Below, piece after piece: positions 25,381 through 34,654 of a stretch of DNA of 41,822 nt. Origin of the DNA: an uncultured Pelagibacteraceae bacterium (GTDB lineage Bacteria; Pseudomonadota; Alphaproteobacteria; Pelagibacterales; Pelagibacteraceae); assembly GCA_902559305.1 (NCBI GenBank), contig CACEHK010000006.1, positions 1 through 41,822 of the forward strand. The letters are read 5' to 3'. The position numbers and the translations under genes are program-made. How positions within the stretch are numbered: position 1 is the first letter of the stretch; every line of letters starts with the position of its first letter. The notes below the pieces were generated by a model that made no database searches, had not been told where the DNA came from, and saw only the letters and a program-made list of their open reading frames with translations.

Positions 25381-26921
25381 TGAAAAAAATAAAAAAAGCA
25401 CTTATTTCAGTTTCTGATAAATCAAATTTAAAATTTATTTTAAAAAAATTAAAGAAATATAAAATAGAAATTATCAGTTCGGGCGGAACATATAAAGAAA
25501 TAAAAAAGTTAGGCTATAAATGCTTAGAAGTATCTAAGTATACTGGTTCTAAAGAAATTTTAGAAGGAAGAGTTAAAACTTTACACCCAAAGATTCACGC
25601 TGGTATTTTAAGTTCTAGAAACAAAAAAAAACATTCAAATGATTTAAAAAAAAATCAATATGATGAAATTGATCTTGTAATAGTAAATTTCTACCCTTTT
25701 GAAAAAATATTAAATAATAAAAATAAACATGATAAAATAATCGAAAATATAGACATTGGTGGTCCTACAATGGTTCGTGCAGCAGCAAAAAATTATAAGT
25801 TTGTAACTGTGATTACAAATAGTAATCAATATGAAGATTTATCAAAAGAATTAGATTTAAATAAAGGCTCAACAAGCCTAGGATTTAGACATAAAATGTC
25901 TGCAGTTGCTTTTAATGAAACAACTTACTATGACGCATTAATCTCAAATTATTTAAATAATAAAACAAAAAATTCCTTTCCATCAAAAAAAGTAATTTTT
26001 GGAAGCTTATTTGAAAAATTAAGGTATGGAGAAAACCCTCATCAAGAGGCTGCAATATATACTTTAAATAATAAATTAAATTTAACTCAGCTTAATGGTA
26101 AACATTTAAGCTATAACAATTATAATGATATTTTTTCTGCACTTTTAATCTCAAAGTCTTTGCCTAAAAATACAGGTACAGTTATAGTTAAACATGCAAA
26201 CCCATGTGGTGTATCTATAAATAAAAATAATTTGCAAAGTTATAAGTTAGCTCTAGCTTGTGATCCGATAAGTGCATATGGTGGTATTGTTTCATGTAAT
26301 TTTAGAATAAAAAAAAAATTAGCTTTAGAATTGAAGAAAATATTTTTGGAGATTGTTATTTGTAATGGGGTTGATTCTGATGCACTAAAAATTTTAAAAA
26401 ATAAAAAAAATTTAAGAATAATTGATGCTAGTAATTTAAATAATACAAATTTGGATAATATCTCTTCATCATTTAATAATTTTTTAGTTCAAACACCTGA
26501 TACATCATCTTTTTCAAAATCAAATTTTAGAATTGTTTCAAAAAAAAAACCAAACAATCAAACTTTAAAAAATTTAATATTTACATTTAATATCTGTAGA
26601 TTTGTAAAATCTAATGCAATTGTTATAGCAGATAATGACTCAACAATTGGAATAGGTTCTGGTCAACCAAGTAGGCTTGATAGCTGCGAAATTGCAATAC
26701 GAAAAATGAAGAAATTTTATAAAGAAAAAAGTGATAATAAAATAATTGCAGCATCTGATGCTTTTTTTCCTTTTACGGATGGAATTGAAAAATTAGTTCA
26801 GTCAGGAGTAAGTGCAGTAATACAACCATCTGGGTCAATAAGAGATAAAGAAATAATTAATTTTGCTAATAGAACTGGGACTATATTAGTATTTTCAAAT
26901 ACTAGACATTTTAAACACTAG
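25380..26921 (+). CDS. purH: AICAR transformylase / IMP cyclohydrolase
   Basis: Bifunctional enzyme for the last two steps of IMP synthesis. The N-terminal MGS-like IMP cyclohydrolase domain includes SSGGTYKEIKKLGY and GRVKTLHPKIHAGIL (63-77). The AICAR transformylase domain has VIVKHANPCG with catalytic Lys271-His272 and SDAFFPFTDGIE. The length of 513 is typical. It shares its 3' end with the convergent pterin dehydratase gene, the palindromic CTAG serving as the stop of both. Confidence 0.97.
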   Translation: MKKIKKALISVSDKSNLKFILKKLKKYKIEIISSGGTYKEIKKLGYKCLEVSKYTGSKEILEGRVKTLHPKIHAGILSSRNKKKHSNDLKKNQYDEIDLVIVNFYPFEKILNNKNKHDKIIENIDIGGPTMVRAAAKNYKFVTVITNSNQYEDLSKELDLNKGSTSLGFRHKMSAVAFNETTYYDALISNYLNNKTKNSFPSKKVIFGSLFEKLRYGENPHQEAAIYTLNNKLNLTQLNGKHLSYNNYNDIFSALLISKSLPKNTGTVIVKHANPCGVSINKNNLQSYKLALACDPISAYGGIVSCNFRIKKKLALELKKIFLEIVICNGVDSDALKILKNKKNLRIIDASNLNNTNLDNISSSFNNFLVQTPDTSSFSKSNFRIVSKKKPNNQTLKNLIFTFNICRFVKSNAIVIADNDSTIGIGSGQPSRLDSCEIAIRKMKKFYKEKSDNKIIAASDAFFPFTDGIEKLVQSGVSAVIQPSGSIRDKEIINFANRTGTILVFSNTRHFKH

Positions 26922-27256
26922 GGAATTTTATCTATTTTTGCAGCTAATATAAAGTCATTTTCTGATAAACCTTCAATTGCATGAGTTGTAATAATTATTT
27001 TTGCGTAACCCCATCCAAATACAATATCAGGGTGATGACCTTCATTCTCAGAAATTTCTCCAACTTTATTTACAAAATTTTGACTATCCAAAAAATTATT
27101 AAATTTAAAATTTTTTTCTAAACAGTATATTTTTTTATCATTAGGTTTTACATCCCAGCCATCAACTTTTTTTTGATATTTATGAATTTCACTTAGATTC
27201 ATTGCAGAGACTCCACCTTCGCATGGAACACATTTTTTAGATATTAAATCATTCAT
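26918..27256 (-). CDS. 4a-hydroxytetrahydrobiopterin dehydratase (PCD/DCoH)
   Basis: A 112-residue enzyme with the active-site motif NEGHHPDIVFGWG (71-83, His74 and His75) and His92 (THAIEGL). The N-terminal CVPCEGGV segment (9-16) is usual. It dehydrates carbinolamine pterins. No phenylalanine hydroxylase is present nearby, so it may act in another pterin pathway. It lies 2 bases after the sulfotransferase gene on the same strand. Confidence 0.93.
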   Translation of the reverse strand: MNDLISKKCVPCEGGVSAMNLSEIHKYQKKVDGWDVKPNDKKIYCLEKNFKFNNFLDSQNFVNKVGEISENEGHHPDIVFGWGYAKIIITTHAIEGLSENDFILAAKIDKIP

Positions 27257-27258
27257 AA

Positions 27259-28098
27259 TTATTTATAGTTCAAAAAGGTTATATCATCTTTAAATATTTT
27301 ATTTGCATAATTTTTAATTTTATCAGGAAGAATTTTCTGCCACCTATTATTAAATCCTTTATTAAAAAAATCAACCTTCTTCCCTGTTTCTTTTGAATAT
27401 GCGCTTTCTTGAAAACCTTCATTCTTTTCTTTATTTTTAAGAACATTAAAATTAGTTGTTTTAATACACTCGAGCAACTTATCTTTATTAACTTGTATGT
27501 TTCTTTTTGTTAAGGTTTCAATAAAAATTATTATATCTCTAAAAATTTCATATTTATTTTCCTCCAAATCTTCATACTTTATAAAAAGTAATTTGAAATC
27601 ACTATTTTTTATCCAGGATTTATAATGATTTGACCAAGAACTAAGAAAAGTGAAGTTTGAAAAATCTCCATCTACTGATTTAACCAGTAAAGATTTTTCC
27701 TGATCGATCATATATTCAAGAGCTGTTTCATAATTGAGAGAATAGTGATGAGCACTTGAGATAATAACACTTCTAGGATCTCTAACTATATAAATCGCAC
27801 CCAAAGTTTGTTTATTTGAAGTAAATAAATTTCCATTATATGGAATTAAAGAACTGTGCGTTTTTAAAAAATGTAATTTACTTTTTTCAAAATATTTATC
27901 TTGAATTGAAATCCAATTTTTACTTGCTTCATTTGCATTAGTTACTTTATTATTTGAATATTTAATGCCAGGAAAATGATTAATATTGTTTAGTAAATCA
28001 AACTCAAACTTTCCCGTTTTAGAAAAATAATAAGAAGACAAAAAACTTCTCAAGTATGTATTTCCACTTTTGGGGTAAGAAGCTATCCAAATAATCAT
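27259..28098 (-). CDS. Sulfotransferase domain protein
   Basis: PAPS-dependent sulfotransferase fold, 279 residues. The 5'-phosphosulfate loop ASYPKSGNTYLRSFL is at 6-20, KTH at 79-81 (as in eukaryotic-type enzymes) and the 3'-phosphate motif IVRDPRSVIISS at 104-115. The acceptor is unknown; glycans, lipids and small hydroxyl compounds are all possible. The gene begins 16 bases after tRNA-Gly on the same strand, so it may be read through from the tRNA promoter. Placement beside a tRNA 3' end is a common site for acquired genes. Confidence 0.9.
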   Translation of the reverse strand: MIIWIASYPKSGNTYLRSFLSSYYFSKTGKFEFDLLNNINHFPGIKYSNNKVTNANEASKNWISIQDKYFEKSKLHFLKTHSSLIPYNGNLFTSNKQTLGAIYIVRDPRSVIISSAHHYSLNYETALEYMIDQEKSLLVKSVDGDFSNFTFLSSWSNHYKSWIKNSDFKLLFIKYEDLEENKYEIFRDIIIFIETLTKRNIQVNKDKLLECIKTTNFNVLKNKEKNEGFQESAYSKETGKKVDFFNKGFNNRWQKILPDKIKNYANKIFKDDITFLNYK

Positions 28099-28114
28099 TT
28101 AATTTTTTTTTAAT

Positions 28115-28189
28115 TGGAGCGGGCAATGGGACTTGAACCCACGACCTTCTCGTTGGCAACGAGACGCTCTACCACTGAGCTATGCCCGC
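28115..28189 (-). tRNA. tRNA-Gly (anticodon GCC)
   Basis: Cloverleaf with acceptor stem GCGGGCA/TGCCCGC, D-arm CTCAGTGGTAGAG, anticodon stem CTCGT/ACGAG around TGCCA with anticodon GCC, and T-arm GGTTCAAGTCC. The CCA end is encoded in the DNA (28117-28115). A strong promoter lies 13 bases upstream. Confidence 0.98.
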
Positions 28190-28202
28190 TTATAAAAAAT
28201 TA

Positions 28203-28230
28203 ATTATAGATAGTGCATTTTTTATTGCAA
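28203..28230 (-). promoter_or_regulatory. Sigma-70 promoter of tRNA-Gly
   Basis: On the minus strand TTGCAA (28230-28225) and a perfect TATAAT (28208-28203) are separated by 16 bases. The -10 ends 13 bases before the tRNA 5' end. This is the best promoter match in the window. Confidence 0.8.
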
Positions 28231-28317
28231 GTAATATTAGTTCGAAAATATTTAATTTGATTTAAATTGATGCTATATTTTTTGAATCATAAATATATTT
28301 CTGATATAATAATTTCT

Positions 28318-28962
28318 ATGAATAATATAATTAAAAATTTGCCAAAAAAGATTCCTATTTTTCCTTTGTCAAACTTTGTTATCTTTCCAAAATCTTCAGT
28401 ACCTTTAAATATTTTTGAACCTAGATATATAGAAATGATTGATGATGTGATGAAAGGAAATAGAATTATTGGAATGGTACAGCCTAAAAAATCTAGCGAA
28501 AAAATACCGATGCTTCATAACATAGGATGTGCTGGAAAAATTACCACCTTCGAAGAAACTAAAGATAGAAGATATGTAATTATTTTAGTTGGTATTATAA
28601 GATTTAGAATAATGGAAGAAATAGAAAATCAAAAGCTTTACAGGGAATGCAGTGTTAATTTTGATGAATTTTCTAATGACTTGGAAGAAAATAATGAGGA
28701 AATAAAATTTTCAGATCTTGAATTAATATTTAAAAATTTAAAATCTTTATTTATGAATGAAGGGTATGTAATTAATTGGAAAGAATTAGAAAAACAAAAC
28801 CTTTATGAGACAATAAATGCTTTAACTATGGCATCGCCATTTTCTTTAGAGGAAAAACAAGTTTTATTAGAAACAATTAATTTAAATGAAAGAAAAAAAA
28901 AATTAGAAGAAATTCTATCTACATATAATTTTGATGGTTTCAACAGTAAAACTTTACAATAA
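28318..28962 (+). CDS. Lon protease N-terminal (LAN) domain protein
   Basis: A 214-residue protein made of the substrate-binding domain of Lon without ATPase or protease parts. PIFPLSNFVIFPKSSVPLNI (13-32), FEPRYIEMIDD and GCAGKITTFEE are typical. The ATG at 28318 is preferred over 28267 because homology starts right after it. It is conserved in Alphaproteobacteria, often near thioredoxin or ubi genes. The function is unknown, possibly regulation of proteolysis. It converges on the UbiH-like gene with no spacer. Confidence 0.9.
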   Translation: MNNIIKNLPKKIPIFPLSNFVIFPKSSVPLNIFEPRYIEMIDDVMKGNRIIGMVQPKKSSEKIPMLHNIGCAGKITTFEETKDRRYVIILVGIIRFRIMEEIENQKLYRECSVNFDEFSNDLEENNEEIKFSDLELIFKNLKSLFMNEGYVINWKELEKQNLYETINALTMASPFSLEEKQVLLETINLNERKKKLEEILSTYNFDGFNSKTLQ

Positions 28963-30057
28963 TTAAAATATCCCTTTATCAGCAAACATCGTAGAATATT
29001 TTTTAAAAAACGAATTATTTTCTAAAAAATTAAATATTTTTTTTGAATAATTGTTTTTAAATTTATTATCAAAATTAAAAAATCCATTGATTAAATTTAT
29101 ACTTTGGGAGTATAAATAATTTAAATGTTTTGTCTCTTTTTCAAACTCTCTTAAAATTGATTTATCTAATGGTAGTCCAAGGTTAATTTGATTATCTATT
29201 AGATCAGAAATTATTTTTATGTCTCTTATAGTCATATTTAAACCCTGGCCGGCTAGAGGGTGAATTTTATGAATGTTATCACCGAAACATAATATATTTT
29301 TATAATAATAATTTTTAAGTAACGAACCTTTAAGTTCAAATTTTTCAATTTTAGAAAAAGATTTAACAAAATAATTTTTGTTATATTTTTTAATTAGCTT
29401 AATAATTTTTTCATCAAAAAAATTATTATTATCTTTTAAAATTGAAAAAACAACTGAAGTTTCGAATTTAGACAATGGTAAAAAAGCTACTGGACCATAT
29501 TTGCTAAAAATTTGATAAGCACATTTATTATCACATTCTTTATGTTTTATTAATGTAGTATAAGCTAAACTTTTATAATCTTTATAATGCCTTCTATAAA
29601 ATTTTTCTTTTGAAATTTTATTATACTCATTAAAATTTATTACTAAGTCAAATTCATGATTATTTTCTATTATTGAATTATAAAAATTAATTTCTTTTTT
29701 TTTAATTATTTTTATTAATTTATTTTTCTTTATTTTTTTTTCTAAAATATTGATTAATTGGCTGTTCTTTATAATTGAGAAAAGATTATTATTTTTTTGT
29801 CCAAAATTAAGAATCTCTTTATTTTCTACTGATTCATTAAAAATTTTAATTTTATTTATAGGCCAAACATAATTATTTAAATCAATTTTTTGTTTTTTTA
29901 AAAAATCTATATTATTTTTTGCAATTCCTACTGTCCTGTTGGTATTTTTTTTTATTACCTTATTTTCTTTGATTATTGATACTCTTATATTTTTATTAGT
30001 TAATACATTCCCAAGTATTAAACTAGATACTCCATAGCCTATTAAACATATATTCAT
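28963..30057 (-). CDS. UbiH/COQ6-family FAD-dependent monooxygenase
   Basis: A 364-residue flavoprotein likely to hydroxylate the ubiquinone ring. The C-terminal FAD motif FGDNIHKIHPLAGQGLN (258-274) is clear. The N-terminal dinucleotide motif is degenerate, GYGVSS (7-12) instead of GxGxxG. The protein is short for the family, and the middle domain is very diverged and lysine-rich. Which ring position it modifies cannot be told. It is transcribed alone and divergently from ftsK. Confidence 0.85.
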   Translation of the reverse strand: MNICLIGYGVSSLILGNVLTNKNIRVSIIKENKVIKKNTNRTVGIAKNNIDFLKKQKIDLNNYVWPINKIKIFNESVENKEILNFGQKNNNLFSIIKNSQLINILEKKIKKNKLIKIIKKKEINFYNSIIENNHEFDLVINFNEYNKISKEKFYRRHYKDYKSLAYTTLIKHKECDNKCAYQIFSKYGPVAFLPLSKFETSVVFSILKDNNNFFDEKIIKLIKKYNKNYFVKSFSKIEKFELKGSLLKNYYYKNILCFGDNIHKIHPLAGQGLNMTIRDIKIISDLIDNQINLGLPLDKSILREFEKETKHLNYLYSQSINLINGFFNFDNKFKNNYSKKIFNFLENNSFFKKYSTMFADKGIF

Positions 30058-30123
30058 AATTAAATTTTAATTTTAACAATAAATATTAAATGATACAAAG
30101 TTACAAACTAGATTCTTTATAAA

Positions 30124-32211
30124 ATGAATATAAATAATTTAATCAAAAAAAGTCTTGATTTTACTGTTAAAAGAGTTGCAGAAATTATAGGTATTTTTCT
30201 AGTTTTATTGTCTGTTTTACTATTTTTATCACTTATAAGTTACTCACCAGAAGATCCTAATTTTATATTTTCAGAAAATACAGAAATAAAAAATATTATA
30301 GGTTTTAGAGGTAGTTACACTTCCCACTTTTTTTTTCAATCTTTAGGTTTAGTATCTTTTTTAATATCTTTTACGATTTTATTCACTGGATTTAACCTAA
30401 TAAAAAATAAGAATTTTTTAATATTAGTAGAAAATATTTTTTACTCAATCTTATATAGTATTTTAGGTTCTATATTTTTAACTTTATACTATCCAAAATC
30501 TTTCTGGCTTTCTATTAATGGAAATGGTGGTTTTGTAGGAAATTTTTTTGAGAATACTTTTATATCTAATTTGATTAACATAAATAAAGAAATTTTTTAT
30601 TATATAATTTTAGTATTAATTATAATTATTTTTTTAATAAGTATTAACTTTAGTATTAAATTTGTTGTAAATATTTTTAAAAGTTTGCTTTCTAAATTTA
30701 CAAAATTTAATTCAGAAAAAAATATTGTAATTAATGAAACGAATAATGAAAAAGAAAATATTGTACAAGAAACTCAAAAATTAACTCAAGAAAATTTACC
30801 ATTTAATATAAAAAATAATGAATTAGATATTAAATTTAAATTACCATCTTTAGATTTTTTAAAAAAACCAACAAAGGCTGAGCGTGAAAAAAGTTTGAAA
30901 GAGGATAAAGTTGAGGAAACAGTTCTGGAAAAAATTCTTTTAGATTTTGGTGTAGAAGGAAAAATTAAAAAAGTTAGCAGGGGACCAGTTGTTACATTAA
31001 ATGAGTTTGAGCCTGCAGCAGGTGTCAAAGTATCTAAAATAATAAATCTTTCTGAAGATATTGCTAGAAATACAAGTTCAGAATCAGCAAGAATTTCTAC
31101 TGTTCCTGGTAGTAACACGGTTGGAATAGAGTTACCTAACTCCTCAAGGGAAAATGTTTATTTAAGTGAAATTTTTTCTAACACTAGCTTTAATAAAAAA
31201 GATAACAAACTTTCAATAGCTCTTGGAAAAAGTATTTCAGGAATACCATTTGTAGGTGACCTTAGCTCCATGCCTCATTTATTAATTGCGGGAACAACTG
31301 GATCTGGAAAATCAGTTTGTATTAATACTATAATTTTATCATTACTTTATAAACACACTCCTGATAAATGTAAATTTATTCTGATTGATCCTAAAATGTT
31401 AGAACTATCAACTTACGAAGGTATACCTCATCTTCTTTGTCCAGTAATAACCGAGGCAAAAAAAGCGGCTTCAGTTCTTGGATGGGTGGTTAAAGAAATG
31501 GAAAGTAGGTACAGACTGATGACAAGAGTTGGTGTAAAAAATATAGATAGTTACAATTCAAAACATAAACTCCCGATGCCATATATTGTTGTGATAGTTG
31601 ATGAAATGTCAGATCTAATGCTAATGGCAGGAAAAGAAATAGAAGGTTATATTCAAAAATTATCCCAAATGGCAAGAGCAGCTGGAATACATATAATAAT
31701 GGCAACTCAACGACCAAGTGTAGATGTAATCACTGGAACAATTAAAGCTAATTTTCCAACAAGAATATCATTTCAAGTTACCTCGAAAATAGACAGTAGA
31801 ACTATATTAGGTGAACAAGGTGCTGAACAATTGCTAGGAAAAGGTGATATGCTTTTTATGTCTTCAGCAAATAGAATAATAAGAATTCATGCACCATATG
31901 TTTCAGAAAGTGAAATTGAAAAAATTAATAACTATTTAAGATCACAAGCTGAACCAGAATATGTAGATGAAATTTTAAATTTTGTTGATGAAAAAGAAAT
32001 GAATCAGAATGAAATTAGCAATGAAAATCAAGATGAACTTTATAGTACAGCATTAGAATTAATAAAATCAGAAGGAAAAGCTTCCACTTCTTTTTTGCAA
32101 AGAAAATTACAAATAGGCTATAACAGGGCTGCTAGAATAATTGATATGATGGAAGCAAAAGGAGAGGTTAGTAAGGCTAATCATGTTGGAAAAAGAGAAG
32201 TCTTAAAATGA
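30124..32211 (+). CDS. ftsK: DNA translocase FtsK
   Basis: Septum-located DNA pump that clears chromosomes and activates XerCD at dif. Residues 1-190 hold about four membrane helices, a short linker follows, then the motor. The Walker A motif AGTTGSGKS is at 389-397, and the Walker B stretch is IVVIVDEMSD. The gamma winged-helix domain (about 640-695), with FLQRKLQIGYNRAARIID, reads KOPS sites. At 695 residues it is much shorter than the E. coli protein because the linker is reduced. The stop overlaps the lolA start (ATGA). Confidence 0.97.
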   Translation: MNINNLIKKSLDFTVKRVAEIIGIFLVLLSVLLFLSLISYSPEDPNFIFSENTEIKNIIGFRGSYTSHFFFQSLGLVSFLISFTILFTGFNLIKNKNFLILVENIFYSILYSILGSIFLTLYYPKSFWLSINGNGGFVGNFFENTFISNLININKEIFYYIILVLIIIIFLISINFSIKFVVNIFKSLLSKFTKFNSEKNIVINETNNEKENIVQETQKLTQENLPFNIKNNELDIKFKLPSLDFLKKPTKAEREKSLKEDKVEETVLEKILLDFGVEGKIKKVSRGPVVTLNEFEPAAGVKVSKIINLSEDIARNTSSESARISTVPGSNTVGIELPNSSRENVYLSEIFSNTSFNKKDNKLSIALGKSISGIPFVGDLSSMPHLLIAGTTGSGKSVCINTIILSLLYKHTPDKCKFILIDPKMLELSTYEGIPHLLCPVITEAKKAASVLGWVVKEMESRYRLMTRVGVKNIDSYNSKHKLPMPYIVVIVDEMSDLMLMAGKEIEGYIQKLSQMARAAGIHIIMATQRPSVDVITGTIKANFPTRISFQVTSKIDSRTILGEQGAEQLLGKGDMLFMSSANRIIRIHAPYVSESEIEKINNYLRSQAEPEYVDEILNFVDEKEMNQNEISNENQDELYSTALELIKSEGKASTSFLQRKLQIGYNRAARIIDMMEAKGEVSKANHVGKREVLK

Positions 32212-32762
32212 AAAATATATTATTAATATTTTTTTTTTTAAATTTTTTCAATAATCTATATGCATCTACAAAAACAGAAATAATAAAAAATTTTGAAAAA
32301 ATAGACAATATTACTTTTAATTTTGAGCAAAAAATAAATGAGGATACTGAAGAAGGGAATTGTATTATAAAATATCCAAAAAAAATATATTGTAGCTACA
32401 ATAACTTAAAAAAAAAAATAATTGTTTCTAACGGTAAATCACTTGTAATAAAAAATACATTAGGTAAAGAATATTTTTTGTACCCTTTAAAACAAACTGC
32501 TCTAAACTATATTTTAGATAAAGATTTTTTGTTAGATAAAATTAAAAAGTCTAAAATAAAGCTGATTGATGATAAATACTTTATATTTTCAATAAATGAT
32601 AACAAAAATATTATAAATGTATTTTTTGATAAAAAATCTTATGATTTAATTGGATGGCAAACCGAGGATATTTATCAAAACCTTGTTGTAACTTTTATTT
32701 ATAATATTAAAAAAAATATTAATGTTGACGAAAAATTATTTAGATTACCTAAACTTAATTAA
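32208..32762 (+). CDS. lolA: Outer-membrane lipoprotein carrier LolA
   Basis: Periplasmic chaperone that carries lipoproteins from LolCDE to the outer membrane. It has a signal peptide (about 1-19, cleaved after LYA). The mature part has the LolA pattern: ITFNFEQKINEDTEEG (about 35-50), GNCIIKYPKKIYCSY and SNGKSLVIKN. The length of 184 is usual. Direct overlap with ftsK (ATGA) matches the ftsK-lolA order seen in many proteobacteria. The sequence is diverged, and position supports it strongly. Confidence 0.9.
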   Translation: MKNILLIFFFLNFFNNLYASTKTEIIKNFEKIDNITFNFEQKINEDTEEGNCIIKYPKKIYCSYNNLKKKIIVSNGKSLVIKNTLGKEYFLYPLKQTALNYILDKDFLLDKIKKSKIKLIDDKYFIFSINDNKNIINVFFDKKSYDLIGWQTEDIYQNLVVTFIYNIKKNINVDEKLFRLPKLN

Positions 32763-33266
32763 TTATAAATTTAATGTTTCTGTTTGAAAAATTTTCATAC
32801 CTCTTGAAAGATAATTATTCAAAGCATGTTCATGATCTAGAGAACAGGTATGTACCCAAACTCTTTTTAAATCAGTTCTAAATGAGTTCTTTATTGCTTC
32901 AGTTAATAAATATCCACCTAATTTTTTCCCAATATACTCCTCTAAAATCCCAAAATAAGCTATTTCACAGTCCAAACTATCTTGATGATAAATTTGTTCA
33001 AAGTATCCAACTAGATTTTCATTTTTTTTTAATACAAATGTATTAACACTAAAATTTTTTAAATAATCAATCCAATTTTTATCAGTCCAATTTAATCTAT
33101 CTACCCATTTATGTTTTTTTCCAATTTGTTTATAAAAAAATTTATTTAATTGAAAATCTGGAGGATTAACTTTCTTCAGAATTAAAGATTCAAATGGTTT
33201 TTTTTTAGCAATCAACTCATCTAGGGACTTTATTTCAAGGTAATTTCTTTTAACCTCGGTAGTCAC
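32763..33266 (-). CDS. GNAT-family N-acetyltransferase
   Basis: A 167-residue GNAT fold; the acetyl-CoA loop is in FGILEEYIGKKLGGYLLTE (105-123). The second half has WVHTCSLDHEHALNNYLSRG, typical of motif B. The acceptor is unknown. The ATG overlaps the HIT gene end by 4 bases, so it is the last gene of the his operon transcript. It is tail-to-tail with lolA without any spacer. Confidence 0.88.
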   Translation of the reverse strand: MTTEVKRNYLEIKSLDELIAKKKPFESLILKKVNPPDFQLNKFFYKQIGKKHKWVDRLNWTDKNWIDYLKNFSVNTFVLKKNENLVGYFEQIYHQDSLDCEIAYFGILEEYIGKKLGGYLLTEAIKNSFRTDLKRVWVHTCSLDHEHALNNYLSRGMKIFQTETLNL

Positions 33267-33628
33267 TGAACCATTTTTCCAATTTTTTCGCCACCAAATA
33301 AATGAAAATGTAGATGTGGGACTTCTTGTCCTCCATTCTCACTTATATTTGCAAGAGCCCTATATCCTTTTCCAGTATCTGTTGAAATTCCGAGTTTTTT
33401 AGCAACATTATTTATTCCTTTTAATAATCCAACCATCTCTTTTTCATTAGCATTAGTGCTAAAATCATCTAAATCAATGTATTTTCCTTTTGGAATAACT
33501 AATGCATGAATTTTTTTTTGCGGATTAATATCATAGAAAGATAAAACAAAATCATCTTCATAAATCTTATCACAAGGAATTTCGCCTCTTAAAATTTTTG
33601 CAAAAATATTATTATCATCATAATTCAT
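33263..33628 (-). CDS. HIT family (histidine triad) protein
   Basis: A 121-residue nucleotide-binding hydrolase of the HINT type. The triad HLHFHLFGG has His105, His107 and His109; the N-terminal NIFAKILRGEIPCDKIYED is typical. The likely activity is hydrolysis of adenosine phosphoramidates. It overlaps both hisE and the GNAT gene by 4 bases, so it is in the histidine operon, as in other Alphaproteobacteria. Confidence 0.94.
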   Translation of the reverse strand: MNYDDNNIFAKILRGEIPCDKIYEDDFVLSFYDINPQKKIHALVIPKGKYIDLDDFSTNANEKEMVGLLKGINNVAKKLGISTDTGKGYRALANISENGGQEVPHLHFHLFGGEKIGKMVQ

Positions 33629-33897
33629 TTTTTCCTTTTATTTAATTCTTCCATTACTTCTTCAATTTTAACATCATTTGATTCTAAATACATTATTAAA
33701 TGATAAAAAACATCTGCAGCTTCATGAATTTTATTAGTATTTTTTTCTACTGATTCAACCAACTCATTAATTTCTTCTAAAACTTTTGCTTTACTTAAAG
33801 ATTTATCTTTTAATAATTTATTTGTATAAGAGCCCTCAACTGGATTATTTTTTCTTTCTCTTGCAAGTTTAAATAGGCTTTCTAATGTATTTAGCAT
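33625..33897 (-). CDS. hisE: Phosphoribosyl-ATP diphosphatase
   Basis: Second step of histidine synthesis. It is a 90-residue all-alpha MazG-like protein with EEINELVES and HEAADVFYHLIMYLE as metal-binding helices. It is separate from hisI, as in most Alphaproteobacteria. It lies one base after hisF and overlaps the HIT gene by 4 bases. Confidence 0.93.
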   Translation of the reverse strand: MLNTLESLFKLARERKNNPVEGSYTNKLLKDKSLSKAKVLEEINELVESVEKNTNKIHEAADVFYHLIMYLESNDVKIEEVMEELNKRKK

Positions 33898-33898
33898 A

Positions 33899-34654
33899 TT
33901 AAATCCTAACTGGAATTCCTTTTAAGTTCAAATATTCTTTAGCTTCTTTTACAGAGTATTTTCCATAGTGAAATATAGATGCAGCTAAAACTGCACTAGC
34001 ATTTCCTAATTTAATTCCATCTACTAAGTGATCTAGGTTTCCTACTCCACCTGAAGCAATAACTGGAATATTTACTTTTGAGGATACCTTTGACATTAAG
34101 TCGATATCATAACCAACTTGCGTTCCATCTCTATCCATAGAAGTAACTAACAATTCACCAGCCCCATTTTTTTCCATCTTCTTTGCAAATTCTATAGCGT
34201 CAATTTCTGTATTTTTCCTTCCACCATGAGTAAAAACTTCCCATTTATCACCATTTTTTTTTGCATCTATTGCAACAACAATGCACTGTGATCCAAATTT
34301 TTTAGAACTTTCTTTAACAACTTCAGAATTTTGAACTGCAGCAGTATTGATTGAGACTTTATCTGCTCCATAATTTAACAATTTACTAATATCATCTATA
34401 GTTCTCACTCCACCTCCTACTGTTAAAGGTACAAAACATTTCTTAGATGTTTTCTCTACTACATCATAAATTGTATCTCTATTTTCATTTGAAGCTGTAA
34501 TATCTAAAAAACAAATTTCGTCTGCACCTCCATCGCTATAAATTTGGGCTTGTTCAACAGGATCACCAGCATCTTTTAAATCAACAAAATTGATACCTTT
34601 AACCACACGACCATTTTTAACATCTAAACAAGGTATTATTCTGTTTTTAAGCAT
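33899..34654 (-). CDS. hisF: Imidazole glycerol phosphate synthase cyclase subunit
   Basis: TIM-barrel subunit that makes IGP and AICAR from PRFAR with ammonia from HisH. Catalytic Asp11 ([15 protein letters not shown]) and Asp130 (VVAIDAK) are present. [10 protein letters not shown] (80-89) and the second phosphate site near [10 protein letters not shown] are intact. The length of 251 is typical. It overlaps hisA by 8 bases. Confidence 0.97.
   Translation of the reverse strand: MLKNRIIPCLDVKNGRVVKGINFVDLKDAGDPVEQAQIYSDGGADEICFLDITASNENRDTIYDVVEKTSKKCFVPLTVGGGVRTIDDISKLLNYGADKVSINTAAVQNSEVVKESSKKFGSQCIVVAIDAKKNGDKWEVFTHGGRKNTEIDAIEFAKKMEKNGAGELLVTSMDRDGTQVGYDIDLMSKVSSKVNIPVIASGGVGNLDHLVDGIKLGNASAVLAASIFHYGKYSVKEAKEYLNLKGIPVRI

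Noticed and set aside
28267..28317. A longer start for the Lon-domain protein
   Set aside because: The extra 17 residues are unlike the family and the homologous region starts at the ATG at 28318.
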